Assembly (NCBI RefSeq): GCF_036178145.1
Contig: NZ_CP108067.1
Coordinates: 5,828,001 to 5,892,000, forward strand
Direction of reading: 5' to 3'
DNA from: Streptomyces sp. NBC_00273
Lineage (GTDB): Bacteria > Actinomycetota > Actinomycetes > Streptomycetales > Streptomycetaceae
Length of the DNA stretch: 64,000 nucleotides
Part shown: positions 52,794 to 62,281 of the stretch, piece by piece
How the letters are laid out: every line of letters starts with the position of its first letter
How positions within the stretch are numbered: the stretch's first letter is position 1
Notes under the pieces: model-generated
What the model saw: only the letters and a program-made list of their open reading frames with translations
Told to the model about the DNA's origin: nothing
The model's database searches: none
Made by a program: the position numbers and the translations under genes

Positions 52794-53856
52794 CCTAGGT
52801 GTATTGACCCGCAGGGTTGTTCACGCGGCTGATGGGTGGCTTGCCGTCGAGTGCGGTGTGGCAGCGGTGATGGTTGTAGGTGTGGAGGAAGTCTGCCAGG
52901 GCCGCGGTCCGCTCGTCGTTCGAGGTGTAGGGCCGTAGGTAGGCCCACTCGTCGAGGAGGGTGCGGTTGAAACGTTCGACCTTGCCGTTGGTCTGAGGCC
53001 GGTAGGCACGGGTGAGCCTTCCGGCAGCGCCGAGGTCGGCCAGGACGGCCTTCCAGGCCAGGCCTTTGCGGTAGGCCCACGCGTTGTCGGTGAGAACGCG
53101 TTCGATGCGGGTGATGCCCTGGGTGTGGAAGAACGCGGCGGCGCGTGTGAGGAAGCCTGCGCACGTCGCGACTTTCTCGTCCGGGTGGATCTCGCTGTAG
53201 GCCAGGCGGGAGTGGTCGTCGACCGCGGAGTGGACGTAGTCGAAACCCATTCCCCGCACTGGCCTGCCGACGTTGCGGCCCAGGAAGCGGTGGCCGCCGC
53301 CGTCGGGGATCCGGCCGAGCTTCTTCACGTCGACGTGGATGAGCTCGCCGGGTCGCTCGCGTTCGTAGCGGCGGATCGGGGTGCCGGTCGGGCGGTCGAT
53401 CCAGGCCAGGCGGTGCAGACCATGCCGGGTCAGAATGCGGTGGACGGTCGAGGCGGGCAGTCCCAGGACCGGGCCGATGCGGGCGGGCCCCAGTTTGCGG
53501 GTCCGGCGCAGGTCACAGACCCTCGCCTCGATGGCGGCCGAAGTCCGGTGCGGTGTCGTGCGTGGCCGGCTGGATCGGTCGTGCAGTCCGGCCTCGCCTT
53601 CCGTCCGCCACCGGCGCATCCATTTGTGGGCGGTGGCCCGCGATATGCCCATCTCGGCGGCCACGTGGGCGACCGGGCGGCCCGATACGACTCGTTCGAC
53701 CAGCAGGCGCCTACCGAAGACGGTCAGCCGGGCATTACGGTGGGACACGAAGACCTCCGTGCGGTGAGTTCCTAGACAGCTCCCACCACACCGGAGGTCT
53801 TCGCCATGTTCAAGACCTGCCGAGTGTCAACAACGCTCGTGATCAATACACCTAGG
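52794..53856 (-). mobile_element. IS481-family insertion sequence with CCTAGG target duplication
   Basis: The element spans 52800-53850 (1051 bases), with ends TGTATTGAC...GTTGTT and TGTATTGAT...GTTGTT (inverted) that match at the outer eight and at an inner six bases. Both sides carry CCTAGG (52794-52799 and 53851-53856), fitting the NCTAGN six-base duplication known for IS481. One intact transposase gene fills it, so it looks complete and possibly active. Confidence 0.9.
52795..53748 (-). CDS. IS481-family transposase
   Basis: A 317-residue DDE transposase. N-terminal helix-turn-helix (RPVAHVAAEMGISRATAHKW), a winged region, then the rve core with D in IHVDVKKLGRIPDG, D in RVLTDNAWAYRKG and E in NGKVERFNRTLLDEW. 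GTG start 53748 after GGAGG. The TAG stop is read from the CCTAGG target duplication outside the element, so each new insertion re-creates it. No frameshift. Confidence 0.95.
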   Translation of the reverse strand: MSHRNARLTVFGRRLLVERVVSGRPVAHVAAEMGISRATAHKWMRRWRTEGEAGLHDRSSRPRTTPHRTSAAIEARVCDLRRTRKLGPARIGPVLGLPASTVHRILTRHGLHRLAWIDRPTGTPIRRYERERPGELIHVDVKKLGRIPDGGGHRFLGRNVGRPVRGMGFDYVHSAVDDHSRLAYSEIHPDEKVATCAGFLTRAAAFFHTQGITRIERVLTDNAWAYRKGLAWKAVLADLGAAGRLTRAYRPQTNGKVERFNRTLLDEWAYLRPYTSNDERTAALADFLHTYNHHRCHTALDGKPPISRVNNPAGQYT

Positions 53857-53914
53857 CCGGAGTTGAGTATCCGCACCCTGTCGGGAGACACCCGGCGGGG
53901 GACACCGTGGCCCC

Positions 53915-55243
53915 ATGACAGCTAGCGCACGCGCCATGGCCGAGGCCACCCCCGCCGACCGCGACCGGTACGTCGACCTGCTGCGCGTCGCCTCGCTCGG
54001 CACCGTCATCGCCGGACACTGGCTGATGGCAGCCGTCAGCAGCGACGGCATAGGGAACCTGCTCGCCCTCGTGCCGGCCCTCCAGGTGCTCACCTGGGGG
54101 CTGCAGATTATGCCCGTCTTCTTCTTCGTCGGCGGGTTCTCGCACGCCCTGTCCTACCGTTCCCTGGCCCGCCGCACCGACGGTCCCGTCTACGCCGCCT
54201 TCCTGCGGGCCCGGCTCCAGCGGCTGCTGCGCCCCACCCTCGTCTTCGTCCTGGTCTGGGCCGCGGCCGCGCTCGCCGTGCAGCTCGCCGGCCACGGCGG
54301 CGGCACGCTGACCGGGGCCGCGCTGCGGATCGTCACCCAGCCGCTGTGGTTCATCGGGATCTACCTCGCCATGGTCGCCTTCACCCCGCCGCTGCTGAAG
54401 CTGCACGAGCGCCACGGTTGGGCCGCCTTCGCCGCCCTGGCCGCGGCGGCCGCCCTGGTCGACGTACTGCGCTTCGCGCTCGGCGTCCCCTACGTGGAGT
54501 TCCTGAACTTCGCCCTCGTCTGGCTCGCCGTCCACCAGCTCGGCTTCCTGCGCGCCGACGGCCGCATCCGCAGGCCCGCCCTCCTCGCCGCCGCGGGACT
54601 CGCCTGCGCCGCCCTGCTGGTGGCGTACGGCCCGTACCCGCTGTCCATGGTGGGGATGCCGGGCGAGAAGGTCTCCAACATGGCCCCGCCCACGCTCGCC
54701 CTGCTCTGCCACGGCCTGTGGCTCGTCGGTGCCGTCCAGCTGGCGGCCGGGCCCGCCACCGCGTGGCTGCGCCGCCCGCGCGTCTGGCGCGGGGTGGTCG
54801 CGGCCAACGGCCTCGCCATGACCGCCTTCCTCTGGCACCTGACCGCCATGCTCGGCGTGTACGCGGCCCAGCTCGCCCTCGGCTTCGACCTGCCGGCCCC
54901 CGCAACGGCCGCCTGGTGGGCGCAGGTGCCGGTACGGATCCTGGCCGCGGCCGTGGTCACGAGCGGACTCGTCGCGCTGTTCCGCCGCTTCGAGGCGCCC
55001 CGGCCCGCCGTATCGGCCCCCGCCCGGCGCACGGGCGGCCCCGTCGCCGCCCTCGGGATCACCCTGTGCCTGCTCGGCGTCCTGGGCCTGTCCATGACCG
55101 GCCTCGGCGGTCTGCTCGACGGGCACAGCGCCACGCTGATCGCCCTGCCCGTCACCGCGCCGGCCGCGATCGCGATGGCACTGGGCGGCTGGTATCTCGT
55201 AGAACGGTCTGCCCCGGCCCGGAGGGTTAGGCTGAGGGGCTGA
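53915..55243 (+). CDS. Acyltransferase 3 family membrane protein
   Basis: A 442-residue integral membrane acyltransferase (OatA/NodX-like fold) that would O-acetylate or acylate an envelope or secreted glycan. About ten helices; the family's N-terminal RYVDLLRVASLGTVIAGHW holds the catalytic-type His, followed by IMPVFFFVGGFSHALSYRS. The extracytoplasmic SGNH domain found in some relatives is absent. ATG 53915 lies 59 bases beyond the IS duplication, so the IS sits in or near its promoter. The stop is 28 bases before the ABC-F gene. Confidence 0.88.
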   Translation: MTASARAMAEATPADRDRYVDLLRVASLGTVIAGHWLMAAVSSDGIGNLLALVPALQVLTWGLQIMPVFFFVGGFSHALSYRSLARRTDGPVYAAFLRARLQRLLRPTLVFVLVWAAAALAVQLAGHGGGTLTGAALRIVTQPLWFIGIYLAMVAFTPPLLKLHERHGWAAFAALAAAAALVDVLRFALGVPYVEFLNFALVWLAVHQLGFLRADGRIRRPALLAAAGLACAALLVAYGPYPLSMVGMPGEKVSNMAPPTLALLCHGLWLVGAVQLAAGPATAWLRRPRVWRGVVAANGLAMTAFLWHLTAMLGVYAAQLALGFDLPAPATAAWWAQVPVRILAAAVVTSGLVALFRRFEAPRPAVSAPARRTGGPVAALGITLCLLGVLGLSMTGLGGLLDGHSATLIALPVTAPAAIAMALGGWYLVERSAPARRVRLRG

Positions 55244-55271
55244 TCCACACCCTTTCCCTGGAGCGCGTCTG

Positions 55272-57074
<1,803 letters not shown>

Positions 57075-57089
57075 GCGGGGCCGGTCCGG

Positions 57090-57446
57090 GTCAGTGATAG
57101 AAAGGTCATTCTCCCCGACTTCCTGATGCCGAAAGCGTGCGCTGATGACCGAGCTGCCCCAGCCGCCGAACCAGCCGTCGACGCCTTCCGGTTACGGGCA
57201 CCTGCCCGGTCCGCCGCAGCAGGGGTACGGGTTTCCGCAGGAGGGTGAGAACCCGTACGCCCAGCAGCCCGCGTACCCGCCGCAGCCGCCGACGGTGCCG
57301 CAGCAGTGGCCGGCGGGCCCCGGTGGCCCGGGCGGTCCCGGTTCCGGTTCGGGCCCGGCGTCGCCTAAGAAGAACAAGCTGATCGTGCTGGTCGCCGCTG
57401 CGGTGGCTGCCGCGGTGGTCCTCGGGGGCGTCGGCTACGTGGCCTT
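57090..57446 (+). repeat. Direct duplication, copy 1 (leader and 5' part of propeller gene 1)
   Basis: Matches 60546-60902 with about 3 differences in 357 bases. It begins abruptly at GTCAGTGATAG and covers 55 bases of leader plus the first 100 codons; similarity then falls sharply further into the gene. Confidence 0.9.
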
Positions 57447-58773
57447 CTCCGGCGGCGACGAGGATCCGGAGCCGGTCGCGCAGCAGCCGACCGACGCCAA
57501 GCCCTCCGGTTCCCCTTCGGTGGACAAGGGCGACGGCAACGGGGACGGCGGCGGTGCGCAGACGGACCTCAACGCCGGCCGCAAGCAGGGCGAGGACAAG
57601 GCGCTTTGGCTCAAGACCACCAAGATCGACGGCCCCGGCATGGGCGTCGACGCCGCCGGCCAGTGGGTCATCGGCGACACCGTGGTCAAGAGCCTCTGGA
57701 GGAACCTCACCGGCTACTCCGTCACCGACGGCAAGGAGAAGTGGACGCTCCCCTTCCCCGCGCAGATCTGCTCCGTCGCCCCGCAGACCACGGCTGAGGG
57801 CAGGACGGTCGTCATGTACCGCGACGGCGAGGGGGAAAACACCTCCTGCACCCAACTGCGCGTGGTCGACCTCAAGACGGGCAAGGAGGTCTGGTCGAAG
57901 GAGGTGCCCAAGGAGGGGCTCTTCGACATCTTCACCAGCCCCACCCTGTCCATGATCGGGGACACCGTCACCGTCAGCCGCGGCGGCAACGCCAGCGCCT
58001 TCAAGATCAGCAACGGTGACAAGCTCTTCGCGAGCCCGGTGGGCGACGGCTGCAACCCGGACTCCTACGAGGCCGGCAACGGCAAGATGATCGCCCTCGC
58101 CACCTGCTCGGACGAGGACTCCACCGCCGAGGTGCACGGCATCGACCCCGTCACCGGCGCGAAGGGCTGGGCCTACCGGCTCCCCGCGAAGTTCAAGGTC
58201 ACCAGCATCTACTCGGTGAACCCGACCGTCATCGACATCGGCAACGAGCAGACCAAGCAGCGTTCCATCGTGGTCCTGGGACCCGACGGGAAGCAGACCG
58301 CCACCCTCGCCGGCGAGGGCAGCTTCGCCGTCGGCTGCGGCGACACCGGCCTCTTCCGGTCCCTGGCGACCTGCCCCTCGGCCGTCGTCGACGCGAACAC
58401 CCTCTACCTGCCCACCGCGGCGGGCACCGGCAAGGCCAACGAGATCGTCGCCTTCGACCTGACCACCGGCAAGGACAAGTGGCGCGTCCCGGCCGGGGGC
58501 AAGCGCACGCTCACCCCGCTCAAGGCCGTGAACGGACAACTGGTCGCCTACCGGAAGGCCGAGGAGGACCAGGGCGGCGAGGTCCTCTCCATCCCGGCCG
58601 CCGGTGGCGCCCCGACCGCGCTCCTGCGCCACCCCTCGGGCACCGCGGCCCCGATCGAGAGGACCTTCACCCTCCCGAAGCTGGACTACGTGGACGGACG
58701 GTTCTTCATCTCGTCCACCCATCTGCGGGCCCAGGGCCAGGACGAGAAGCTCCTGATGGTCTTCGGCAAGTGA
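57145..58773 (+). CDS. Membrane-anchored PQQ-like beta-propeller protein, paralogue 1
   Basis: A 542-residue protein: a Pro/Gln/Gly/Tyr-rich cytosolic N-terminus (about 1-75), one membrane helix (about 77-100; LIVLVAAAVAAAVVLGGVGYV), a short acidic Ser/Gly linker, then an extracellular domain of PQQ/YVTN-type beta-propeller blades (repeated G-K-W or G-W motifs such as VTDGKEKWTLPFP, DLKTGKEVWSKEV, DPVTGAKGWAYRL, DLTTGKDKWRVPA). BamB-like fold, no catalytic residue known. The ATG 57145 region and leader are nearly identical to the gene at 60601. Function unknown; possibly binds ligands or proteins at the cell wall. Confidence 0.85.
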   Translation: MTELPQPPNQPSTPSGYGHLPGPPQQGYGFPQEGENPYAQQPAYPPQPPTVPQQWPAGPGGPGGPGSGSGPASPKKNKLIVLVAAAVAAAVVLGGVGYVAFSGGDEDPEPVAQQPTDAKPSGSPSVDKGDGNGDGGGAQTDLNAGRKQGEDKALWLKTTKIDGPGMGVDAAGQWVIGDTVVKSLWRNLTGYSVTDGKEKWTLPFPAQICSVAPQTTAEGRTVVMYRDGEGENTSCTQLRVVDLKTGKEVWSKEVPKEGLFDIFTSPTLSMIGDTVTVSRGGNASAFKISNGDKLFASPVGDGCNPDSYEAGNGKMIALATCSDEDSTAEVHGIDPVTGAKGWAYRLPAKFKVTSIYSVNPTVIDIGNEQTKQRSIVVLGPDGKQTATLAGEGSFAVGCGDTGLFRSLATCPSAVVDANTLYLPTAAGTGKANEIVAFDLTTGKDKWRVPAGGKRTLTPLKAVNGQLVAYRKAEEDQGGEVLSIPAAGGAPTALLRHPSGTAAPIERTFTLPKLDYVDGRFFISSTHLRAQGQDEKLLMVFGK

Positions 58774-58788
58774 CCACGCGTCCGGTGT

Positions 58789-58830
58789 CCGGTCTCAGCG
58801 AAGTTTGATCATTCTCAAGAAAGTTTGATC
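58789..58830 (-). repeat. Left iterated motif (two 20-bp units)
   Basis: On the minus strand, GATCAAACTTTCTTGAGAAT and GATCAAACTTCGCTGAGACC stand head to tail with a 20-base period. Inverted relative to the right-hand units at 60287-60355; the inner pair matches 19 of 20. Confidence 0.8.
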
Positions 58831-58868
58831 ACGCCACCCACCAGCGGCCCGAGGCTGATGAAGCAGTG

Positions 58869-60236
58869 TCAGAACGGTGGTTCGGCGGAGTAGGAGTCGG
58901 CCCAAGGATCGTCGATCGGTGCGGCCTGCGGGGGTTGCTGAAGGACTTGCACTGCTTCCTTGATGCGGCCGAGATCGATGAGGCGTTCAGCACGGAGCGA
59001 GGTGTTAAAGGTGGGGTGCCGTTCGAGCACGGCGGCGGCTTCCTTGGTGCGGCCGGTTCCGGCGAGGAGGCCGGAGAGGGACCAGGCCGCGTACCAAGTG
59101 TCGCCTTCGGGGTGCGCCTGGGCCTGCTCGATCGCTTCGTCGAGCAGGCCGCAGTCGACCATGAGGGGAAGCCGCATTTGGAAGAACTCCCAGTCCTCGG
59201 CTCCGCCGCGGCGGGCCTTCAGGGCGTCGAGGTAGGCCAGGCCGTCGCGGACCCTGCCGTGATCGGTGTACAGGCCGCACAGTGTGTGGACGATCCAGTC
59301 CTCCGCGCCGCCGGGCCGGTCGGCGAGGGTGCGCATCACCGCGATCGCCTCCTCGCCCCGACCATGCCGAGCCAGCAGCTGGGACAACGGGACGGCCACG
59401 CGCCACAGGCCGTCGGAGTCTTCAGCGAAGGTCTGGTAGGCGGCGATCGCTCCTTCCACGTCGCCGCGCTCCTCCAGCACTTCGGCCAGGCTCTGCGCGG
59501 CGTGCCCGTGGTACTCGGAGGCAGCGTAAGCGCGCAGTTCCTCGATCCGGTCGTGCCTGGCTAGCAGGTCGGCCAGCGCGTCGCGGCCGTTGACCGACGT
59601 GACGTCCCGACGGAGTAGCAGGGCAATCGCATCCTCGATCCGGCCCTGCCGTTCCCGGATAGTGGCGAGCAAGGGGAAGGCGTTGGACGGTTCGAGGCGG
59701 AGCCTGCCGCAGTCAGGGTCGTCGCAGGCCGGGACCGCCGCCGCGACGCGGGCCTCCAGCAGCGCCGCGACCTCCTCGTCACGGTCTTCTGCTTCGGAGA
59801 TGTCGACCAGGCATTCCGCGAGGAACCAGTCCTCGATCCCGGGCTGCAGCAGCGCGAACGCCTCGGTGGCCCGGCCGTGGCGGGTCAGCAGGCGCGCGAA
59901 GAACTCCAGAACCATCCGGTCCCCCCCTTCCGCGTACGGGCGGCACAGCGCGATCGCCTCCTCGGCCCGGCCCCAGCCCTCCAGCAGCTCGGCCCGGGCC
60001 CGGGCCGCCGACCACCAGCCCGTCGCGATGTAGGGGGAGAGAACCTCCAGCGCCTGCTCGTACTGCTGCCGTTGGCCGAGCAGCCGCGCCCACTCCAACG
60101 CGCAGAACCACTCCCCGCGCCCCGCCTGGAACTCCACCTCCCGTTCATGGCCGAGTTCGAGAAGGCGGGTGACCAGTGGGGAAGAAATGCAGCCCGCCGA
60201 CGTCCGGGCCCGGTGGTCAAGATCAGCAGCGTCCAT
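58869..60236 (-). CDS. Tetratricopeptide-like helical repeat protein
   Basis: A 455-residue soluble protein built of helical pairs of about 34-37 residues with TPR-like wording (RGRIEDAIALLLR, GDVEGAIAAYQTFAE, HGRGEEAIAVMRTLAD, CGLLDEAIEQAQAH, GRTKEAAAVLERH), at least ten repeats. One short Cys pair (ACDDPDCG, about 185) interrupts the solenoid. ATG 60236 (MDAADLDHRART) is preferred to the start at 60320, which lies inside the right-hand repeats. It is opposite in strand to the propeller genes on both sides and is bracketed by inverted iterated motifs. Probably a protein-interaction scaffold. Confidence 0.82.
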   Translation of the reverse strand: MDAADLDHRARTSAGCISSPLVTRLLELGHEREVEFQAGRGEWFCALEWARLLGQRQQYEQALEVLSPYIATGWWSAARARAELLEGWGRAEEAIALCRPYAEGGDRMVLEFFARLLTRHGRATEAFALLQPGIEDWFLAECLVDISEAEDRDEEVAALLEARVAAAVPACDDPDCGRLRLEPSNAFPLLATIRERQGRIEDAIALLLRRDVTSVNGRDALADLLARHDRIEELRAYAASEYHGHAAQSLAEVLEERGDVEGAIAAYQTFAEDSDGLWRVAVPLSQLLARHGRGEEAIAVMRTLADRPGGAEDWIVHTLCGLYTDHGRVRDGLAYLDALKARRGGAEDWEFFQMRLPLMVDCGLLDEAIEQAQAHPEGDTWYAAWSLSGLLAGTGRTKEAAAVLERHPTFNTSLRAERLIDLGRIKEAVQVLQQPPQAAPIDDPWADSYSAEPPF

Positions 60237-60600
60237 GGCCCGCACCCTAGCCCCCACCCCCGACACGACCTCGAGTTCGCCGACGGTCAAAGTCCGATGA
60301 GACGAAGTCCGACCCGTCAAACTTCACTGAGACCGGTCAGACTTCGGTGAGGCGGGTCATCCGGGCCGGCGCAGGGCTTCGCGAACTCCTCCCGGACCGT
60401 GCGGATTTGGCGACGCGCCGGGGCGGGATGGCCGAGGAGGCCTGGATTCCGCCGGACTTCGGGGGTAACCGGCCTGATAACGACGGCGTCACGGGCCGGT
60501 CCTCCCTTGGGAACAGGGGGTGGACCGGCCCGATGTATGCGCGTTGTCAGTGATAGAAAGGTCATTCTCCCCGACTTCCTGATGCCGAAAGCGTGCGCTG
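60237..60600. other. 364-base gap between solenoid gene and second propeller gene
   Basis: Contains the right-hand iterated motif (60287-60355), then about 190 bases with no convincing gene or hairpin, then the duplicated 55-base leader of the second propeller gene from 60546. Confidence 0.6.
60287..60355 (+). repeat. Right iterated motif (three degenerate 20-bp units)
   Basis: TCAAAGTCCGATGAGAC (60287), TCAAACTTCACTGAGACCGG (60317) and TCAGACTTCGGTGAGGCGG (60337). The second and third abut with a 20-base period, as on the left side, in inverted orientation. Confidence 0.78.
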
Positions 60601-60902
60601 ATGACCGAGCTGCCCCAGCCGCCGAACCAGCCGTCGACGCCTTCCGGTTACGGGCACCTGCCCGGTCCGCCGCAGCAGGGGTACGGGTTCCCGCAGGAGG
60701 GTGAGAACCCGTACGCCCAGCAGCCCGCGTACCCGCCGCAGCCGCCGACCGTGGCGCAGCAGTGGCCGGCGGGCCCCGGTGGCCCGGGCGGTCCCGGTTC
60801 CGGTTCGGGCCCGGCGTCGCCTAAGAAGAACAAGCTGATCGTGCTGGTCGCCGCTGCGGTGGCTGCCGCGGTGGTCCTCGGGGGCGTCGGCTACGTGGCC
60901 TT
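60546..60902 (+). repeat. Direct duplication, copy 2 (leader and 5' part of propeller gene 2)
   Basis: Second copy of the 57090-57446 segment, offset by 3456 bases. The base immediately before differs, which marks a sharp left boundary. Confidence 0.9.
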
Positions 60903-62238
60903 CTCCGGTGACGACGAGGACGCGAAGCCGGTCGCGCAGCAGCCGACCGACGCCAAGCCCTCCGGCTCTCCTTCGGTGGACGACGGCGACGGCAAGGGCG
61001 ACGGCAAGGGCGACGGCGAAAATCTGCAGGCGGACTTCAACGCCGGCCGCAAGCAGGGCGAGGACAAGGTCCTCTGGCTCAAGACCATCAAGGTCAACGG
61101 CCCCGGCGAGGGGGTGGCCAGCAAGGGCCAGTGGGTCGTCGGCGACACCGTCGCCAAGCCCGTCGGCAAGACGATCACCGGCTACGCGGTCGCCGACGGC
61201 AAAGAGAAGTGGACGATCAACTTCCCCGAGCAGATCTGCGGTACGACGAACGGCAAGACCACCGACGACGGCAAGGCCGTCGTCATGTACCGCAACGGCG
61301 AGTCGGACGCCGCCGAATGCAACCAGATCCAGATGATCGACCTCAAGACGGGCAAGGCGGGCTGGTCGAAGGAAGTGGCCAAGGAGAGCGCCTTCGACGC
61401 GTTCCTCGACGCCGAACTGGTCATGACCGGGGACACCGTCGCGGTCAACCGGCTCTCCCGCGCCTCCGCCTTCCGGATCAGCACCGGCGACAAGCTCTTC
61501 GGTAGCCCGACCGAGGGCTGCGTGCCCGGCCGCTACGCCGCCGGCAGCGGCAAGCTGATCGGCATCGCCACCTGCTTCGACGCCGACGGGACCGTCGAGA
61601 TCCAGGGCGCCGACCCGGTCACCGGCAAGAAGACCTGGACCAACCGCCTGCCCAAGGGCTGGGGGGTCAGCCGGGTCTACTCCCTCGACCCGATCGTCGT
61701 CCACCTCGGGAACGAGACCACGAAGGAGCGGCCCATCGTCGTCCTCGGCCCCGACGGCCAGAAGCGCACCACGCTCTCCGCCGAGGGCAAGTTCTCGATC
61801 CACTGCAGCGATGCCCACGACGACTCCCTACAGGGCTGCGACACCGCCGTCGTCGACGCGGGCACCCTTTACCTGCCCACCACGGTCGACCTCGGCGAGG
61901 CCAACGAGATCGTCGCCTTCGACCTGGCCACCGGCAAGGCCAAGTGGCGCGTCCCGGCGGGCGAAGCACGCACCATCGTCCCGCTCAAGGCCGCGAACGG
62001 CCAGCTGATCGCCTACTGCCGGGCCGAGTACGACCAGGGCGGGGAGGTCCTCTCGATCCCGGCCGCCGGGGGCGCCCCCACCGTGCTCCTGCGCCACCCG
62101 TCGGGCCCCTCCTCCCGGATCGAGAGCACCTTCTTTTCTCCGAAGATCGACTACGTGGACGGGCGTTTCTTCATCTCCACGTACCGACTGATGGCCCAGG
62201 ACACGGAGGAGAAGCTCCTGATGGCCTTCGGCAAGTGA
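60601..62238 (+). CDS. Membrane-anchored PQQ-like beta-propeller protein, paralogue 2
   Basis: A 545-residue paralogue of the protein at 57145 with the same plan: Pro/Gln-rich cytosolic start, membrane helix (about 77-100), acidic linker (here with GDGKGDGKGDG), propeller of PQQ-like blades (VADGKEKWTINFP, DLKTGKAGWSKEV, DPVTGKKTWTNRL, DLATGKAKWRVPA). The first 100 residues differ from paralogue 1 at only one or two positions, while the propeller has many substitutions. Four or more Cys in the propeller probably form disulfides. The stop is 43 bases before the third paralogue. Confidence 0.85.
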   Translation: MTELPQPPNQPSTPSGYGHLPGPPQQGYGFPQEGENPYAQQPAYPPQPPTVAQQWPAGPGGPGGPGSGSGPASPKKNKLIVLVAAAVAAAVVLGGVGYVAFSGDDEDAKPVAQQPTDAKPSGSPSVDDGDGKGDGKGDGENLQADFNAGRKQGEDKVLWLKTIKVNGPGEGVASKGQWVVGDTVAKPVGKTITGYAVADGKEKWTINFPEQICGTTNGKTTDDGKAVVMYRNGESDAAECNQIQMIDLKTGKAGWSKEVAKESAFDAFLDAELVMTGDTVAVNRLSRASAFRISTGDKLFGSPTEGCVPGRYAAGSGKLIGIATCFDADGTVEIQGADPVTGKKTWTNRLPKGWGVSRVYSLDPIVVHLGNETTKERPIVVLGPDGQKRTTLSAEGKFSIHCSDAHDDSLQGCDTAVVDAGTLYLPTTVDLGEANEIVAFDLATGKAKWRVPAGEARTIVPLKAANGQLIAYCRAEYDQGGEVLSIPAAGGAPTVLLRHPSGPSSRIESTFFSPKIDYVDGRFFISTYRLMAQDTEEKLLMAFGK

Positions 62239-62281
62239 GAACGCGTCCGAGCAGCCGCCCACCGAGAGGCAACAGCAACCG

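Noticed and set aside
60347..60553. Short open frame of 68 codons between repeats and second propeller gene
   Set aside because: No ribosome site, no homology-like features, and it begins inside the iterated motif; probably chance in high-G+C DNA.
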